From: UBA685 sp049890215
GTDB lineage: Bacteria; Pseudomonadota; Alphaproteobacteria; Puniceispirillales; Puniceispirillaceae
Assembly: GCA_049890215.1 (NCBI GenBank)
Contig: JBMHBX010000012.1
Coordinates: 62,001 to 126,000 of the forward strand
Length of the DNA: 64,000 nucleotides
Direction: 5' to 3'
Each line of letters starts with the position of its first letter. Position 1 is the stretch's first letter. The notes under the pieces were generated by a model. The model was not told where the DNA came from and made no database searches. It saw only the letters and a list, made by a program, of their open reading frames with translations. Shown in pieces: positions 50,887 through 59,737 of the stretch. The position numbers were made by a program, and so were the translations under genes.

Positions 50887-51449
50887 TGGCAAAAAAAACG
50901 CCGCCATCTGATGATTTCGATCTCTGGGCAAAAGTGACAAAGACAGTCACCCCTGCTAACAGAGAGGATGTGCTATTTGCTGATACGACCAAAAAAGCGC
51001 CCTTAAAAAGCCCCGGCAGTCAGAAAAAACAAAACAGCCAAAAGCAGGTTGCGCCGCCTAAAATAGCGCCTATCATAAAGACCTCTGTCAAACCGGCTGA
51101 TTTACGTTTCGCTGAGCCCCAAAAGCGCGCCGGTATTGATAATGCCTCTGCCAGACGGCTGACCAAAGGGTATTTTGCAATTGATGAGATGATTGATCTG
51201 CATGGCAAAACCGAAGCGATGGCGCATAAGGCGTTGGTGCAATTTGTTCTCAGCGCAAGCCGCAATGGTGCCAGAACATTGCTTGTGATCACAGGAAAAG
51301 GCGCAAAAGGTCAGGGTGTTTTACGCCAAAAAGTACCAGACTGGCTGCAAGAACCGCCTCTTAAATCACATGTTCTGGCGATTTCTCAGGCAAGCCCCAA
51401 AGATGGTGGCGGCGGCGCTTATTATGTACGCTTGCGCCGCATGAGATAA
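50886..51449 (+). CDS. Smr/MutS2 domain protein
   Basis: A 187-residue protein with a basic, low-complexity first half and a C-terminal Smr domain (MIDLHGKTEAMAHKALVQFVLSASRNGARTLLVITGKGAKGQGVLR), including the LDLHG-like and TGKG motifs. Smr domains are DNA or RNA nicking nucleases; the biological role of the stand-alone form is unknown. The GTG start overlaps the Tim44-like stop. In many alphaproteobacteria an MltA transglycosylase gene lies between these two; it is absent here. Confidence 0.85.
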   Translation: MAKKTPPSDDFDLWAKVTKTVTPANREDVLFADTTKKAPLKSPGSQKKQNSQKQVAPPKIAPIIKTSVKPADLRFAEPQKRAGIDNASARRLTKGYFAIDEMIDLHGKTEAMAHKALVQFVLSASRNGARTLLVITGKGAKGQGVLRQKVPDWLQEPPLKSHVLAISQASPKDGGGGAYYVRLRRMR

Positions 51450-51478
51450 TCTGGTCCATAACCCCCACAGGAGAAAAC

Positions 51479-51841
51479 ATGACTCCTTTTGGCAAATTAA
51501 TGCGTTACTGGCGCAAAGAAAAAAACATAACACTAGCAGAACAAGCCGCTTATCTTGAGGTGTCATCTGCTTATTTATCCGCTCTGGAACATGGCAAAAG
51601 AGGCAAGCCCTCATTTGCGATGGTTGATCAGATTTGCGTATTTTTTGATCTTATCTGGGATGAGGCAGAAGCTGTTAGTCAGGCGGCAAGCCTGTCACAT
51701 CCAAAACCGGTTATTGATGTATCCGGCCAGTCAGAAGAGGCGGTGGCCTTTGCCAATTTAGTGGCCCAGAATATCGACAGGCTTAGCGAAGATGACTGCC
51801 GCCTTTTGTCAGATAAGCTGAGGTCTTGTCTCTCGCACTGA
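51479..51841 (+). CDS. XRE-family helix-turn-helix regulator
   Basis: A 120-residue protein with an N-terminal Cro/CI-type helix-turn-helix (FGKLMRYWRKEKNITLAEQAAYLEVSSAYLSALEHGKRGKPS, about 4-45) and a predicted helical tail. Genes of this type follow the Smr gene near the origin in other alphaproteobacteria. The target is unknown. An AGGAG ribosome site precedes the ATG. Confidence 0.85.
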   Translation: MTPFGKLMRYWRKEKNITLAEQAAYLEVSSAYLSALEHGKRGKPSFAMVDQICVFFDLIWDEAEAVSQAASLSHPKPVIDVSGQSEEAVAFANLVAQNIDRLSEDDCRLLSDKLRSCLSH

Positions 51842-51958
51842 TTATCTGCACTTTTGTGCGTTACGCCAAACTGGCAAAATTCATAAAAAGCTGATACATG
51901 ATAAAAAACAGATTTCATCCGCCTCACCAGGCTTTTTGATCAGATACAGGATGTTTCA

Positions 51959-52558
51959 ATGAGACAGGCAGATATAACGCGTAAAACAAATGAAACAGAG
52001 ATTTCTGTTTCAGTAAATCTTGATGGCACAGGACAAGCTGATATCACCACAGGAATTGGCTTTTTGGATCATATGCTGGAACAATTGGCACGCCATTCTA
52101 TGATGGATCTGACACTATCAGCTGTCGGTGATTTGCATATTGATGCGCACCACACCACAGAAGATACAGGCTGGGCAATCGGCGCCGCGCTGAAACAGGC
52201 GCTAGGCGATCGCAGAGGAATTGCGCGTTATGCCCATGCCTATTTGCCAATGGATGAATGCTTAAGCCGCGTGGCAATTGATGTTTCCGGCAGGCCGTTT
52301 CTGGTCTGGCGGGCAGATTTGCCCTCTCCTGTCCTTGGCGATATGGAAACAGAATTATTCCGCGAATGGTTTCAGGCTTTTGCGATGGGCGCAGGGCTGA
52401 CGCTTCATGTCGAAAATCTCTATGGCGTCAATACGCACCATATCGTTGAGAGCATTTATAAAGGGCTTGCGCGTGCGTTGCGTGATGCTGTGGCTATTGA
52501 CCAGAAACAAGGTGACAGAATCCCGTCAACCAAAGGTACTTTGGGCGGCAGCTTGTGA
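51959..52558 (+). CDS. hisB: Imidazoleglycerol-phosphate dehydratase
   Basis: A 199-residue single-function IGPD, without the phosphatase domain of the E. coli fusion. GIGFLDHMLEQLARHS and HIDAHHTTEDTGWAIG supply the metal-binding His and Glu, and a second set lies in NTHHIVESIYKGLARALRDA. It is step six of histidine synthesis. The stop overlaps the GTG start of hisH. Confidence 0.95.
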   Translation: MRQADITRKTNETEISVSVNLDGTGQADITTGIGFLDHMLEQLARHSMMDLTLSAVGDLHIDAHHTTEDTGWAIGAALKQALGDRRGIARYAHAYLPMDECLSRVAIDVSGRPFLVWRADLPSPVLGDMETELFREWFQAFAMGAGLTLHVENLYGVNTHHIVESIYKGLARALRDAVAIDQKQGDRIPSTKGTLGGSL

Positions 52559-53199
52559 GCATAATTGCAGTCATAGATTACGGCTCTGGCAATTTGCGTT
52601 CAGTCGTCAATGCTGTGCGCGCCGCCGCCACAGATGATGGCCGCGATGATAAGGTGATTTTGGCCAAAACAGGTGAGGATTTGGTATCAGCTGATGCGAT
52701 TATCTTACCCGGTGTTGGCCATTTTGCTGATTGCCGGCGTAATTTGGCAAATGCCACAGGCCTTGAACAAAGCCTGTCTGAGATGGTGCACGCCAAAGCC
52801 AGACCATTTCTTGGTATTTGTGTGGGTATGCAGATGATGGCCACAACAGGCTATGAAGGGCAGGCGATTGACGGTCTGTCATGGATTGCGGGCGATGTCA
52901 AAAGACTGCAACCTGACCCATCAAGCCTGAAGATTCCGCATATGGGATGGAATGCGCTCACCTTCTCAAGGCCGCACCCTGTCACCTCTCATATGTCATC
53001 TTGTGCACAGGTCTATTTTGTCCATAGCTATCATATGCGTGCCAATGATGCACAAGCTGTGGTGGCAACAACAGATTATGGTCATCCTGTGACAGCGATC
53101 ATTGCACGCGATACGATGATTGGGACGCAATTTCACCCTGAAAAAAGCCAGGCAGAAGGACAGTCATTTTTGCGTGGGTTTCTGAATTGGCGGCCATAA
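52555..53199 (+). CDS. hisH: Imidazole glycerol phosphate synthase, glutaminase subunit
   Basis: A 214-residue class I amidotransferase. VIDYGSGNLRSV opens the chain, FLGICVGMQMM carries the nucleophilic cysteine, and TQFHPEKSQ has the catalytic His-Glu pair. It supplies ammonia to HisF, encoded about 1.4 kb downstream. The start is GTG, overlapping hisB by 4 nt. Confidence 0.94.
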   Translation: MSIIAVIDYGSGNLRSVVNAVRAAATDDGRDDKVILAKTGEDLVSADAIILPGVGHFADCRRNLANATGLEQSLSEMVHAKARPFLGICVGMQMMATTGYEGQAIDGLSWIAGDVKRLQPDPSSLKIPHMGWNALTFSRPHPVTSHMSSCAQVYFVHSYHMRANDAQAVVATTDYGHPVTAIIARDTMIGTQFHPEKSQAEGQSFLRGFLNWRP

Positions 53200-53223
53200 T
53201 CTAAAAGGCGGGGCAATGATAAG

Positions 53224-53769
53224 ATGAGCACAGAATTTTCAACGTTAAATAAAGCCCGCGTGACTTTGGAAAATGCGGATGCACTAAGTGCAAATGATCT
53301 TTCAGAATTATGTGACGCTGCCGAGGAAGCAATACAAAGTGGTGGTGGTTTTGGATGGTTGCAGGCACCGCCCCGAAATATTCTCGAAGATTACTGGCGC
53401 GGCGTTTTGCTGATTCCCGAACGAAGCCTGATTGTCGGCAAAGTCGATATGGTGATTGCCGGATCATGCCAGATTGTCCGGCCTCCCAAAGCTAATGAAG
53501 CACAGGCTTTTGCCTGCCAGCTGACCACTTTTTTTCTGGCACCATGGGCCAGAGGCTATGGGCTGGCACAAAAATTAGTTGATGAGGCAGAGGATTTTGC
53601 CAAAAGTCAGGGTTTTTCTGTGATCAATCTTGATGTCCGCGCTACCCAGGAACGTGCCATTCATTCTTTTGAAGCGTGCGGTTTCAAACGATTTGGCACC
53701 AATCCTTATTATGCGCTTGTTGATGGTGAATATGTCACAGGCTATTATTATTCCAAAGAAATTCGCTAA
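53224..53769 (+). CDS. GNAT-family N-acetyltransferase in the his cluster
   Basis: A 181-residue acetyltransferase fold. The acetyl-CoA-binding A motif is the segment LTTFFLAPWARGYGLAQKLVDEAEDFAKSQGF (ARGYGLA in place of the usual Q/RxxGxG/A), followed by INLDVRATQERAIHSFEACGFKRFGTNPYYALVDGEYV. The substrate is unknown. It sits between hisH and hisA, 24 bp after hisH, so it is probably in the operon. Whether it has a part in histidine synthesis is unknown. Confidence 0.8.
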   Translation: MSTEFSTLNKARVTLENADALSANDLSELCDAAEEAIQSGGGFGWLQAPPRNILEDYWRGVLLIPERSLIVGKVDMVIAGSCQIVRPPKANEAQAFACQLTTFFLAPWARGYGLAQKLVDEAEDFAKSQGFSVINLDVRATQERAIHSFEACGFKRFGTNPYYALVDGEYVTGYYYSKEIR

Positions 53770-53811
53770 TCATGTGATGGTCAGTGTTAACAGTCAAAAA
53801 AGAGAATCCCA

Positions 53812-54546
53812 TTGTCAGAATTTGAAATTTATCCAGCGATTGATCTAAAAGATGGTCAGGGTGTGCGCCTGTTACATGGTGATTTTGCCAAAATGACAAT
53901 CTATGCTCCTGATCCGGCACAAAAAGCACGCTCTTTTTTGCAAAGTGGGGCAAATTGGGTTCATGTGGTTGATTTGGATGGGGCACTTGCCGGGACAGGC
54001 ATAAATGCACAAGCTGTATCAGACATACTGGCAACGGGTGCCCGCATACAGCTTGGCGGCGGTATCCGCACAATGGCCCATATCGAAAACTGGCTCTCAG
54101 CAGGGGTGGCACGTGTGATTTTAGGCACCGCTGCTTTGCGTGATCCCACCCTTGTGATTGAGGCTGCCAAAACATTCCCCGGCCAGATCGCTGTTGGCGC
54201 TGATGCCAAAGACGGGATGATCGCAGCTGAAGGCTGGCTTGATGTCTCAGATGTCAAAGCCACAGATTTGGTGCGCCGTTTTGAAGATTGCGGTGTGGCT
54301 GCCGTCATTTTCACAGATATCGGAAGAGATGGTGCGCTGACCGGTGTGAATGCCGAAGCCACTGCCAAAATCGCGCAGGCTGTCTCTATTCCGGTGATTG
54401 CGTCTGGCGGTGTGGCCTCTATGGCAGATATTGATGCGTGCCTTGCCTATCGTCAAAGCGGGATAGCCGGTGTGATTACAGGGCGGGCGATTTATGATGG
54501 CCGCCTTGATTTAGCAGCTGCCATTCAGGCCTCAAAGGAGGCATAG
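53812..54546 (+). CDS. hisA: ProFAR isomerase (HisA)
   Basis: A 244-residue (beta/alpha)8 barrel that isomerises ProFAR. FEIYPAIDLKDGQGVRL carries the catalytic aspartate, GGGIRTMAHIENWL and VIFTDIGRDGALTGVNAEA (second Asp) are phosphate-binding and catalytic loops, and VIASGGVASMADI closes the barrel. The start is TTG at 53812; there is no ATG nearby that keeps the N-terminal strand. Confidence 0.93.
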   Translation: MSEFEIYPAIDLKDGQGVRLLHGDFAKMTIYAPDPAQKARSFLQSGANWVHVVDLDGALAGTGINAQAVSDILATGARIQLGGGIRTMAHIENWLSAGVARVILGTAALRDPTLVIEAAKTFPGQIAVGADAKDGMIAAEGWLDVSDVKATDLVRRFEDCGVAAVIFTDIGRDGALTGVNAEATAKIAQAVSIPVIASGGVASMADIDACLAYRQSGIAGVITGRAIYDGRLDLAAAIQASKEA

Positions 54547-54549
54547 CAG

Positions 54550-55317
54550 ATGTTAAGCGCGCGTGTTATCCCTTGTCTGGATGTGCATGAAGGCCGAGTG
54601 GTCAAAGGTGTGAATTTCGTCAATCTGATAGATGCAGGCGATCCCGTAGAACAGGCAAAGATCTATGATGCCGCAGGGGCAGATGAATTATGCCTTCTTG
54701 ATATCTCAGCAAGTCATGAAGGGCGCGACAGCATTTATGATGTGATCGCCAAAGTGGCTGATCATTGCTTTATGCCTCTTACCGTTGGCGGCGGTGTCCG
54801 GCAGGTTGAAGATTATCGCAAAATGTTATTATCAGGCGCTGATAAAGTATCAGTGAACTCATCTGCCGTGGCTGACCCGCATTTGCTGAGCAGGGCCGCT
54901 GATCGCTTTGGCTCTCAATGTGTTGTTCTTGGCATTGATGCCAGAATGAATGATGATGGCATGTTTGAAGTCTTCACTCATGGCGGTCGCAAAGGCACAG
55001 GTATTGATGCTGTAAAATGGGCAGAACGTGGACAAGAATTAGGGGCAGGTGAAATATTACTGACATCTATGGGCGGCGATGGCACCAAAGATGGTTTTGA
55101 TCTGCCATTGACCAGAGCTGTCTCAGACGCTGTCTCTATCCCTGTGATTGCCTCAGGCGGCGCTGGCAAGCCAGAGGATTTTGCCACCGCCATAACCAAA
55201 GGCCATGCCTCTGCTGTTCTGGCAGCTTCTGTCTTTCATTTTGGACAAATGACCATAGATGAGGCAAAATCGGCTATGGCTAAGGCAGGTGTTCCTGTCA
55301 GGCGCCTTAACCGATAA
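54550..55317 (+). CDS. hisF: Imidazole glycerol phosphate synthase, cyclase subunit
   Basis: A 255-residue barrel enzyme. ARVIPCLDVHEGRVVKGVNFVNL has the first catalytic Asp, LTVGGGVRQVEDYRKML and ADKVSVNSSAV follow, and ILLTSMGGDGTKDGFDL contains the second Asp. It makes imidazole glycerol phosphate and AICAR with HisH. It begins 3 bp after hisA. Confidence 0.96.
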   Translation: MLSARVIPCLDVHEGRVVKGVNFVNLIDAGDPVEQAKIYDAAGADELCLLDISASHEGRDSIYDVIAKVADHCFMPLTVGGGVRQVEDYRKMLLSGADKVSVNSSAVADPHLLSRAADRFGSQCVVLGIDARMNDDGMFEVFTHGGRKGTGIDAVKWAERGQELGAGEILLTSMGGDGTKDGFDLPLTRAVSDAVSIPVIASGGAGKPEDFATAITKGHASAVLAASVFHFGQMTIDEAKSAMAKAGVPVRRLNR

Positions 55318-55350
55318 GATATCTGCACGGATAATATAAAGGATGTCATT

Positions 55351-55677
55351 ATGACTCAAACTGCTGAGATTCTTGACAGGCTCTTTGCCGAGATTCAAAC
55401 AAAGGCACAAGGTGATCCTGACAAAAGCTACACAGCAAGCTTGCTTGCCAAAGCGCCCGATTTGCCCTTGCGCAAATTATCAGAAGAAGTCACAGAAGCG
55501 ATTCTGGAAGCCATGCATGGTAATCAGAAAGCATTGATGAGCGAATCAGCTGATATCTTATATCATTTGCTTGTTGTCTGGCAGGCAGCCGGTATTAAGG
55601 CTGAAGATGTCTGGCAGATTCTGGCTGAAAGGCAAGGCACGTCAGGTCTTGTTGAAAAAGCAAACCGTGCGCCTTAA
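55351..55677 (+). CDS. hisE: Phosphoribosyl-ATP pyrophosphatase
   Basis: A 108-residue all-helical MazG-fold enzyme. RKLSEEVTEAILEAMHGNQKALMSESADILYHLLVVW holds the acidic metal-binding residues. It is a stand-alone HisE, not fused to HisI; hisI, hisG and hisD are not in the window. Confidence 0.93.
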   Translation: MTQTAEILDRLFAEIQTKAQGDPDKSYTASLLAKAPDLPLRKLSEEVTEAILEAMHGNQKALMSESADILYHLLVVWQAAGIKAEDVWQILAERQGTSGLVEKANRAP

Positions 55678-55728
55678 ATCGATGTCATATCGAAGTCAAC
55701 AATAAGGAAAAAAGGGGCAGGATACATA

Positions 55729-56088
55729 ATGTCTTATGATGATACGAATATTTTTGCAAAAATCCTATCAGGTGAGATTCCTTGTCAAAAACATGATGAA
55801 TGTGACCATACGCTTTCCTTTTTTGACATTGCCCCTCAGGCACCCATACATATCTTGGTGATCCCCAAAGGTGCCTATGTTGATATGTCAGATTTCGCGG
55901 CAAATGCCTCAGCCGAAGAACAGGCTGCTTTTGTCACAGCGATTGGCCGTTCTGCACGTCTGGCAGGTCTTGATAAAGATGGCTATCGTGTCATTTCCAA
56001 TATTGGCAGAAATGGCCATCAGGAAGTGCCGCATCTTCATGTTCATATTCTTGGTGGTGAATCTATGGGGCCAATACGCGCCAAATAA
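55729..56088 (+). CDS. HIT-family nucleotide-binding protein
   Basis: A 119-residue HINT-like hydrolase. The histidine triad is the HLHVHILGG motif near residue 104. NIFAKILSGEIPCQKHDE starts the domain. These proteins hydrolyse AMP-lysine-type adducts. It follows hisE by 51 bp, a common alphaproteobacterial pairing. Confidence 0.9.
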   Translation: MSYDDTNIFAKILSGEIPCQKHDECDHTLSFFDIAPQAPIHILVIPKGAYVDMSDFAANASAEEQAAFVTAIGRSARLAGLDKDGYRVISNIGRNGHQEVPHLHVHILGGESMGPIRAK

Positions 56089-56188
56089 GCTTGCATCAAA
56101 ATCTTAACGCACCTCATAACCATAATAAAGGGCCCTCTCATCCAAAAGGATAAGCCATAAGGGGGGTGTCTATTTTGGGTATGAGGGG

Positions 56189-57664
56189 ATGAATGCATTA
56201 ATTCATACAGTTGCCTTTCGCGGTCTTGATACTGTGCCTGTATCTGTTCAGGCGCATTTATCAAATGGTCTGCCTGCTATGATGATTGTGGGTCTGGCAG
56301 ATAAAGCGGTGGCAGAATCAAAAGAACGCATAAGAGCTGCCTTATCATCTATGGGCCTGTCTTTGCCTGCCAAGCGCATAGCCATTAATCTAGCGCCCGC
56401 AGATGTCACCAAAGAAGGGGCGCATTATGATTTGCCAATTGCGCTTGCTCTGCTTGTGGCCATGGGTCTTTTGTCTCAGGATGATGTTATGGATAGCGTT
56501 GTCATCGGCGAATTATCACTTGATGGCATGGTGGCAAATGTAACAGGCACCTTATCAGCGGCTCTGTTTGCCTCGTCTCAAAATATGCGTCTTATTTGCC
56601 CGCAGGCAAATGGCGCTGAGGCAAAATGGGCTGATGGCGGCGAGGTTATAGCCTGCCCGTCACTGGTCGGCCTGCTAAATCACCTCAAAGGACAATCACT
56701 ATTGCCAACCCCGCCTGATATCAGCCTTGATACCACCAATCATTACCCAGATATGGCAGAGGTTAAAGGGCAGGAAACAGCAAAACGTGTTCTGGAAATT
56801 GCCGCCGCCGGACGCCATCATTTGTTAATGATTGGGCCGCCTGGTGCTGGTAAATCTATGTTGGCAAGCCGCCTGCCAGGCTTGTTGCCGCCATTAACAC
56901 CAGCCGAAGCATTGCAGGTCTCTATGATACAATCTCTTGGTGGTCAATTATATAGCACTGGTGATGAAGGCGCGAAAATCACCAAAAACAGACCCTATCG
57001 TGACCCGCATCATTCTGCCTCTATGGCAGCTCTTGTCGGCGGCGGTGCCAAAGCAAAGCCGGGAGAGATTTCTCTTGCCCATCACGGTGTTTTGTTTTTG
57101 GACGAATTACCCGAATTTCAGCCTTCGGTTCTGGATGCGTTGCGTCAGCCTCTTGAAACAGGTGAGGTCATTATCGCAAGAGCCAATCATCACATCAGAT
57201 ATCCTGCCAGATTTCAGCTTGTCGCAGCGATGAATCCCTGCCGTTGTGGCTATCTGGCAGATGCCACCAAAGCCTGTAGCAGGGCGCCTGTTTGTGGCAA
57301 AAATTATGTCGCAAAATTATCCGGCCCCTTATTGGACAGATTTGATCTTATCATTGATGTTGCTGCCTTGCCGCCTCGTCAGTTGCTTGATGACACACCT
57401 GCCACACCCTCATCTGAGATAGCAAATCACGTCAATCATGCGATTGCCTTTGATCACCAAAGAGATAAGACAATCCCTGATTTTGCGTCTGATATGCGCC
57501 CTTATCTTGAAAAGGTGGTTGATCAGTTTGATATCACCGGCAGAGGATATGAGAAAATCATCCGTGTGGCGCGCACCATTGCGAATTTGGCTCATTCACC
57601 ACAAATTGAAAAACCGCATTTGCAAGAGGCGCTTGCTTATCGCAAAATTCGGTTGCTCTTATAA
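56189..57664 (+). CDS. comM: Magnesium chelatase-like AAA ATPase YifB/ComM
   Basis: A 491-residue AAA+ protein. The N-terminal Lon-protease-like domain runs to about 170 (FRGLDTVPVSVQAHLSNGLPAMMIVGLADKAVAESKERIRAAL). Walker A GPPGAGKSMLA is near 217-227, the Walker B VLFLDELPEF is near 300, and CRCGYLADATKACSRAPVCGKNY is the family cysteine cluster. ComM is a branch-migration helicase that helps integrate DNA taken up by transformation. Its 3' end overlaps the convergent gshB by 28 bp. Confidence 0.92.
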   Translation: MNALIHTVAFRGLDTVPVSVQAHLSNGLPAMMIVGLADKAVAESKERIRAALSSMGLSLPAKRIAINLAPADVTKEGAHYDLPIALALLVAMGLLSQDDVMDSVVIGELSLDGMVANVTGTLSAALFASSQNMRLICPQANGAEAKWADGGEVIACPSLVGLLNHLKGQSLLPTPPDISLDTTNHYPDMAEVKGQETAKRVLEIAAAGRHHLLMIGPPGAGKSMLASRLPGLLPPLTPAEALQVSMIQSLGGQLYSTGDEGAKITKNRPYRDPHHSASMAALVGGGAKAKPGEISLAHHGVLFLDELPEFQPSVLDALRQPLETGEVIIARANHHIRYPARFQLVAAMNPCRCGYLADATKACSRAPVCGKNYVAKLSGPLLDRFDLIIDVAALPPRQLLDDTPATPSSEIANHVNHAIAFDHQRDKTIPDFASDMRPYLEKVVDQFDITGRGYEKIIRVARTIANLAHSPQIEKPHLQEALAYRKIRLLL

Positions 57665-58605
57665 TCAGCATAGCGCTTTTCAATGGCCTCAAAGGTTTTC
57701 GCCGCCAGATTAATGCCAGTAAAGCGCTCAAACTCCCGAATGCCTGTTGGCGAGGTCACATTGATCTCAGTCAGATAGTCACCAATGACATCTATGCCAA
57801 CAAATAACAGGCCTCTTTGCCTTAAAACAGGGCCAATGGTGCGGCATATCTCATGATCACGTGCGCTTAATTCAGTAGCAACCGCTTTGCCGCCGACATG
57901 CATATTGGATCTGGCTTCACCATCAGACGGGATACGGTTAATCGCGCCAACAGCCTCACCATCAATTAAAATAATCCGTTTATCACCTTTGGTCACATCA
58001 GGCAGATAGGCTTGTATCATCACAGGCTCACGGCTTGTCTGGAAAAACATCTCTAACAAGGCATTAAAATTCTTATCCTTTTGTGTGACCAAAAACACGC
58101 CCGCCCCGCCATTGCCATAAAGCGGTTTGATGATGATATCCTTATGCCTTTCCCGGAACTGGGCAATGGCACTCATATCACGGCTTACCATCGTAGGCGG
58201 CATTAAATCAGGGAAATCAAGAACCATAATTTTCTCAGGCGCATTGCGCACCTCAGCAGGATGATTAACGACCATGGTGGTTGGCGGTAAATGCTCCAAT
58301 AAATGGGTGGCGGTGATATAGGCCATATCAAACGGCGGATCCTGACGCATTAAGATCACATCCATATCTGATAAGGGCTGATAAGATGGCGGGCCCTGAT
58401 CAACATGGTGACCTGCCTCATCACGCACTGTAATAGGGCGCAGGCGGCCATAAAGCGTGCTTGCCTCAAATGTCAGGCTATCTGGCAGATAATAATATAA
58501 ATCATGGCCTCTGGCCTGTGCCTCAAGCGCAAAGGCAAAGCTTGTATCACCTGTGATATCGATGGCCTCAATCGGGTCCATCTGAAGCGCCACTTTCAGC
58601 GACAT
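57637..58605 (-). CDS. gshB: Glutathione synthetase
   Basis: A 322-residue ATP-grasp ligase that joins gamma-glutamylcysteine and glycine. VALQMDPIEAIDITGDTSFAFALEAQARGH is the N-terminal domain, and DVILMRQDPPFDMAYITATHLLE and VMQ-like DIIIKPLYGNGGAGVFLV (ATP-binding) follow. GDKRIILIDGEAVGAINRIP and LLFVGIDVIGDYLTEINVTSPTGIREFE give the magnesium ligands. Length and motifs match E. coli GshB (316). Confidence 0.95.
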   Translation of the reverse strand: MSLKVALQMDPIEAIDITGDTSFAFALEAQARGHDLYYYLPDSLTFEASTLYGRLRPITVRDEAGHHVDQGPPSYQPLSDMDVILMRQDPPFDMAYITATHLLEHLPPTTMVVNHPAEVRNAPEKIMVLDFPDLMPPTMVSRDMSAIAQFRERHKDIIIKPLYGNGGAGVFLVTQKDKNFNALLEMFFQTSREPVMIQAYLPDVTKGDKRIILIDGEAVGAINRIPSDGEARSNMHVGGKAVATELSARDHEICRTIGPVLRQRGLLFVGIDVIGDYLTEINVTSPTGIREFERFTGINLAAKTFEAIEKRYADYKSNRILR

Positions 58606-58610
58606 AGCAC

Positions 58611-59201
58611 TTAGTCTCTTCTGTCAGATGATAAGACGATATAATCGACCACTTTTTTGGCAAAAGGCAGCTCTTGTGCCAATGCCACAACACGCGCTCT
58701 TTCTGCCTCACTCTCAGCGACACCAGACAAATAGACAACACCATCAACCACATCGATAGAATAATTCAAAGATGAGACCTCACCATCCCCGATAATCTTC
58801 AGGCGTAATTGTGCTGCCGCAGCGAAATCTTTGGCCCGGTTTTTCAGTGATACATTATCTGAAACAGTCACCTCATTGACCACTTCGCGCACCCCTTTGA
58901 TTTCCCAGGCAAGCTTTGTTGCCAGAATCTTTTTCTCTTGTGTGGCGACTGTCCCTGTTAAAATCACAGCCCCCTCATTGACAGAGATGGTCACGCCTTG
59001 CACCAAATCGACATCTGTGCGCAGATATCTGTCTGATAATTTTGTTTTGATAACACCATCTGCCACTGAGGTTGAAAACCCTTTTTCAGTCGAAGAGGCG
59101 GCGACTGCCGCTGTCCCGACACCTACCAGAGCAGGCGCACAAGCGCTAAGCGCCAGAGACAAAGACAACATAATGGCTGTGATGATATGAGAAATTCGCA
59201 T
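58611..59201 (-). CDS. BON-domain lipoprotein (DolP/OsmY-like)
   Basis: An outer-membrane lipoprotein of about 196 residues with signal peptide and lipobox LSAC (C21 counted from ATG 59201; an earlier ATG is at 59210). Two BON domains follow: DGVIKTKLSDRYLRTDVDLVQGVTISVNEGAVILTGTV and a second ending in YSIDVVDGVVYLSGVAESEAERARVVALAQEL. The DolP (YraP) layout fits a role in outer-membrane integrity, supported by yraN and rsmI nearby, which share this neighbourhood in E. coli. Confidence 0.87.
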   Translation of the reverse strand: MRISHIITAIMLSLSLALSACAPALVGVGTAAVAASSTEKGFSTSVADGVIKTKLSDRYLRTDVDLVQGVTISVNEGAVILTGTVATQEKKILATKLAWEIKGVREVVNEVTVSDNVSLKNRAKDFAAAAQLRLKIIGDGEVSSLNYSIDVVDGVVYLSGVAESEAERARVVALAQELPFAKKVVDYIVLSSDRRD

Positions 59202-59336
59202 GTGACCCAAGATCCCTTTTGATTATCAGGCAAGACATTCACCTTGTAAGTCTCTTCTACTCATACCCTATTTCATAATTATCTCACAAGAAGCTTTTCT
59301 CTTGCCTTGCCTGTCTTGTTAAAAAGCCTGTCTTGT

Positions 59337-59720
59337 TCAATCAAAATGATGAGGAAAATGATAAAGGCGCCCTGTTTTTGTGACAATGATGACCTCAAAA
59401 CAACATATCTTATCCTGAAGAGGGCAGAGTTCAGCATAGGCATATCTGATAGCCCGCTCTAATCTCACAAGCTGCTTTTGTGTCACAGGGCTGTCATCAG
59501 CCCTAAGCCGGCGCCGGTATTTTACCTCGATAAAGCGCAAAACACGTCCCCGACGCATAATCAGATCAATTTCCCCAAAACCAGTCTGATAGCGCCATTT
59601 GACAAGCCACCATCCTGTCAGGGCAAAGCGACAATATATTAGTATTTCTGCAAGTTTTCCGGCGCGTTCTGCTTTTTGATAAGCTTGTTTATTGCGATGA
59701 TGTGGTTGATGATATGTCAT
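59337..59720 (-). CDS. yraN: UPF0102 family endonuclease-like protein YraN
   Basis: A 127-residue protein with a PD-(D/E)xK nuclease-like core: the EIDLIMRRGRVLRFIEVKYRRR block gives the conserved Glu/Asp and EVK residues. Function unknown. It is 17 bp downstream of rsmI, the standard pairing with this 16S methyltransferase. Confidence 0.88.
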   Translation of the reverse strand: MTYHQPHHRNKQAYQKAERAGKLAEILIYCRFALTGWWLVKWRYQTGFGEIDLIMRRGRVLRFIEVKYRRRLRADDSPVTQKQLVRLERAIRYAYAELCPLQDKICCFEVIIVTKTGRLYHFPHHFD

Positions 59721-59737
59721 CTCACCTCAATCTTATG

